In this document: positions 61,892-64,000 of the stretch, piece after piece
Position numbering within the stretch: the stretch's first letter is position 1
How the letters are laid out: the number at the start of each line of letters is the position of its first letter
Assembly (NCBI GenBank): GCA_051252095.1
Contig: JBPOFK010000002.1
Location: 111,907-175,906 of the forward strand
Reading direction: 5' to 3'
DNA: 64,000 bases
From: GCA-2401735 sp051252095
Lineage (GTDB): Bacteria > Pseudomonadota > Gammaproteobacteria > Burkholderiales > Methylophilaceae
Made by a program: the position numbers and the translations under genes
Notes under the pieces: generated by a model
Told to the model about the DNA's origin: nothing
The model's database searches: none
Seen by the model: the letters and a program-made list of their open reading frames with translations, nothing else

Positions 61892-63307
61892 TTATTTGGT
61901 TTCTCGCCAAAAACGTGGACCAATCGCAGTATGGCCCATCGAAAAGCCTTTTCTATCAGCTGAAAACCCTTGCTTGATTTCTGGATAAGTTGACCAAGCT
62001 AAAGTAATTAAAAGTATGCCCGCAATCAAAGGCCTAAATATTGATTTGTGGGGGGCTACATTCACTGTTGAAGCATATTGTCCAAGCATAAGCCCTATCA
62101 TAGTGAACATGAGTACTTGGCTGATTGGCATTACAATGACGCCATCAACCATTGAGTAAGCAGCATTGGTAATCATGGTAAAAAACAGAATTACAGATAA
62201 GTTTTTATCTAATGTTGACTTTGCCTCCAGTTGATTGAGGCTGAACTTTCTGAACCAACAATAGAAAGCGTGAATAGCGATACTTAAAATAATAGCAGTT
62301 GCGGGCAAACCCCACTCAGCAGCTATTTGTAGAATGCTGTTGTGAGGATGACCGTTGGTTTTGTTGAACCAAGCATAGTGCATTGGACCTACGCCAAATA
62401 TGGGGTACGTTTTAATCATTAAAATGGCTTGATTCCATAACTCCAGACGGTCATGTGTTGTTTCTCTGACGACCGTACTTGTCACTAGTTGTGAACCATG
62501 TGTCTTGGGAATCAATTTAAACAGTATCTGATAGCTAATAAAACCGCTGATTAGATAGGCTGCCTGCAATTTAAGGAAAGACCATGAAAACTTCTGATAA
62601 ACTAGTAAGGTTAGAGTTGCTCCAATGAGCCAAGCGACTAAAACCCCTCTTGATGCAGAGTAGAATAATAAAACCCACCATGCAATTAGTGCTATGTGTA
62701 CAAAAAAACGAGTCGTTCTCTTTAGCTCGTAGCATATTAAAGGTAGTAGTAATAAGCCAATTCCCCATAGTTGATATTGATTAAAAGACCTTATATTTGT
62801 AAAGCCAGTAAAGGGGAATGGCCATTTTAATGGTTTTTTAACTACAGTGGCTGTGATATAGCCAGTGTAGAAAGATAACATATATAGCAATACGCTAAAC
62901 CATAAGGCGTAAGTAAAAAATTTAATTAAATTATTTTTTCTTTGTTGATATTGATTTGCAATTAAAAGGCTCAAGAAACCCAAGGCAACAAACATATTGA
63001 ACTCCGTTAGTGCATGTCTTGGAGCATAAGCTAAAGTAATCGAAAAAAAAGAAAAAATTGCTAGGACTATTAGCCCACTTTGAATGAGTTTGCTAGCTAA
63101 AATAGTATTTTGTGTTAAGTGTCCTGTTTGGAGGATATGCAGTAACACAAGTCCAAGTAGAAGTAACTCTAATAATCTTTGCCTATCAATAAACCAAACA
63201 ATATGCTTCGGCCATAGTTGTAAACTCGGCTGAAGTGTGATTAATGCTATGTATGCAAGCACAATTAACATTAATAATATTTTTTGGAGATTAGCTAAAG
63301 TCTGCAT
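61892..63307 (-). CDS. O-antigen ligase-type membrane protein, candidate pilin O-oligosaccharyltransferase
   Basis: 471 residues, about 11-12 membrane helices. The Wzy_C/WaaL region includes SRGVLVAWLIGATL and the large periplasmic loop with GVGPMHYAWFNKTNGHPHNSILQIAAEWGLPAT (given in parts), whose HPHN and G-x-G motifs are typical of PglL/WaaL/TfpO enzymes. It transfers lipid-linked glycan to LPS or to pilin in known members. It is immediately downstream of the pilin gene, with a terminator between, and that pilin ends in Ser, the acceptor used by TfpO in Pseudomonas. Pilin modification is therefore inferred; O-antigen ligation is the alternative. Confidence 0.75.
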   Translation of the reverse strand: MQTLANLQKILLMLIVLAYIALITLQPSLQLWPKHIVWFIDRQRLLELLLLGLVLLHILQTGHLTQNTILASKLIQSGLIVLAIFSFFSITLAYAPRHALTEFNMFVALGFLSLLIANQYQQRKNNLIKFFTYALWFSVLLYMLSFYTGYITATVVKKPLKWPFPFTGFTNIRSFNQYQLWGIGLLLLPLICYELKRTTRFFVHIALIAWWVLLFYSASRGVLVAWLIGATLTLLVYQKFSWSFLKLQAAYLISGFISYQILFKLIPKTHGSQLVTSTVVRETTHDRLELWNQAILMIKTYPIFGVGPMHYAWFNKTNGHPHNSILQIAAEWGLPATAIILSIAIHAFYCWFRKFSLNQLEAKSTLDKNLSVILFFTMITNAAYSMVDGVIVMPISQVLMFTMIGLMLGQYASTVNVAPHKSIFRPLIAGILLITLAWSTYPEIKQGFSADRKGFSMGHTAIGPRFWRETK

Positions 63308-63382
63308 AGATTAGTGGCTTGTTACAAATATTATTATGGATAATACAGATCATTAATGAGGAATGGTATTGCTTGAAACAAA

Positions 63383-63407
63383 AAAAGAGGTCTTGATGAC
63401 CTCTTTT
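63383..63407 (-). terminator. Terminator after the pilin gene
   Basis: AAAAGAGGTC at 63383-63392 pairs with GACCTCTTTT at 63398-63407. On the minus strand the stem is followed by a T-run (63381-63386 complement), 19 bases after the pilin stop. It should limit read-through into the ligase gene. Confidence 0.85.
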
Positions 63408-63425
63408 ATAATTTAACTAAATATA

Positions 63426-63776
63426 TTAACTTAAGTTACAATTGCCTGTGTCGTAGCGGCAAAAAATAACTGTTGCAGGTTGGCCGCGAGTAGCAGCATC
63501 AAATGTAGCAGTGTCGCCAGGTGCAGGTAATGCAGTTGGAATCGTTCCTGTATCACAAGCACTTAAATTACCACCTGGAAGTAGTTGAGTGTCAGCATTT
63601 GCTGCTGCTGCTGCAACAGCACGAGAAATGCCTGTCGCTTCAGCAAGACATGCAGATTCTGCAGATGTACGTGTGTAATTTTGGTATTGTGGCAATGCAA
63701 CTGCTGCTAAGATACCGATAATTGCAACCACAATCATCAATTCGATTAACGTAAAACCTTTTTGGATTTGTTTCAT
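63426..63776 (-). CDS. pilA: Major type IV pilin PilA
   Basis: 116 residues with AGAGGA before the ATG. The short leader MKQIQKG is cut before F8 in FTLIELMIVVAIIGILAAVALPQYQNY, the class IVa prepilin signature with E5 of the mature form. Mature length is 109, shorter than the usual ~140. Cys are at 43, 74, 106 and 113; C106-C113 likely closes the C-terminal loop. The protein ends NCNLS with a terminal Ser. A perfect sigma-54 site lies upstream, as for PilR-controlled pilA. Low-complexity Ala/Gly/Pro segments form the rest of the head. Confidence 0.95.
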   Translation of the reverse strand: MKQIQKGFTLIELMIVVAIIGILAAVALPQYQNYTRTSAESACLAEATGISRAVAAAAANADTQLLPGGNLSACDTGTIPTALPAPGDTATFDAATRGQPATVIFCRYDTGNCNLS

Positions 63777-63860
63777 ATTTTTTCCTCTTTAAAAATTTAG
63801 CATTACTAACTAAGTAAAAACACACTAGACGTAGTAAATACCAGTGCTTGTTTAACTTAA

Positions 63861-63876
63861 TGCAATGGCTGTGCCA
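63861..63876 (-). promoter_or_regulatory. Sigma-54 (-24/-12) promoter of pilA
   Basis: On the minus strand 63876 to 63861 reads TGGCACAGCCATTGCA. GG and GC are exactly ten bases apart, and 11 of 11 informative positions of TGGCAC-N5-TTGCA match. The start would be near 63850, giving a leader of about 74 bases. In other bacteria pilA is activated at such a site by PilR; PilSR are not in the window. Confidence 0.85.
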
Positions 63877-63968
63877 ACTTTTAGAAACTATATTTAACTA
63901 TATGATATAAAAAGTAAAAATATTTTTTGTGGACGACGACACAAATTTTTATGCGATTCAATTAACAA

Positions 63969-63994
63969 AAAAGCGAGGGAAAACCCTCGCTTTT
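63969..63994. terminator. Terminator near the right window edge
   Basis: AAAAGCGAGGG at 63969-63979 and CCCTCGCTTTT at 63984-63994 form a perfect 11-bp stem with loop AAAA. T-runs suit either strand. It closes the region upstream of pilA and probably ends a gene beyond the window. Confidence 0.82.
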
Positions 63995-64000
63995 CAGCAC

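Noticed and set aside
1..64000. CRISPR arrays, tRNA, rRNA or insertion sequence genes
   Set aside because: No regularly spaced repeats, cloverleaf-like segments, rRNA signatures or transposase motifs were seen by reading; a covariance-model scan was not possible.

Overview
The window looks like chromosomal DNA of a low-to-moderate GC betaproteobacterium, most likely a Methylophilaceae member (Methylotenera/Methylophilus-like). This is inferred from betaproteobacterial gene orders (leuS-lptE-holA-proA-nadD, grxC-secB-gpsA-trmL, lptD-surA-pdxA-rsmA, pepP-ubiH-ubiI), AT-leaning codon use and the protein sequences; no rRNA or tRNA gene is present to settle it. No plasmid, prophage, transposase or CRISPR array was seen.

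Layout. 1-3987: the end of a TonB-dependent receptor, a small secreted protein of the copper-uptake-associated type, a PepSY transmembrane protein and a secreted beta-propeller with Cys/His clusters, read as a metal (probably copper) acquisition cluster. 4068-8736: a DnaQ-fold exonuclease, clpB behind a heat-shock type promoter, a lytic transglycosylase and a lipoprotein. 8746-11277 (minus): REC-EAL-REC and an upstream REC-Hpt gene broken by one extra base in an A7 tract. 11461-15201: YjbQ, a tiny repeat-bearing lipoprotein, EnvC and GpmI. 15344-19871: rhodanese, GrxC, SecB, SH3 protein, GpsA, a Cys-rich unknown, TrmL, ComF. 19939-24387: a complete bioBFHCD operon. 24388-25121: no gene, but a ~500 bp element bounded by ~48 bp inverted repeats.

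25122-32044 (minus): an unrecognised lipoprotein, then nadD, proA, holA, lptE, leuS. 32187-39332 (minus): DUF2189 membrane protein, adk, rsmA, pdxA, surA, lptD. 39491-45739 (plus): amgK-murU (peptidoglycan recycling), pepP, two ubiquinone hydroxylases, dsbC. 45746-50252 (minus): pilC, pilB, icd. 50270-54592 (plus): rluE, a glutamine amidotransferase, aroC, an MFS transporter, an aspartic protease. 54645-59837 (minus): dodecin, DUF2970, folE2, dxs, ispA, xseB, a carboxylesterase. 59993-61878 (plus): a metallo-beta-lactamase-fold cyclic nucleotide phosphodiesterase and a cyclic-nucleotide-binding/rhodanese fusion. 61892-63776 (minus): an O-antigen-ligase-type enzyme and the major type IV pilin, which has a textbook sigma-54 promoter.

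Most of the window is core metabolism and envelope biogenesis (LPS export, peptidoglycan turnover, isoprenoids, biotin, quinone, NAD, pyridoxal phosphate). The least ordinary parts are the metal-uptake cluster at the left edge, the frameshifted signalling gene, the inverted-repeat element next to an unknown lipoprotein at an apparent synteny break, the cyclic-nucleotide pair, and the pilin with a C-terminal serine next to a candidate pilin glycosyltransferase. TTG starts recur (gpsA, pepP, the MFS gene, the REC-Hpt gene).
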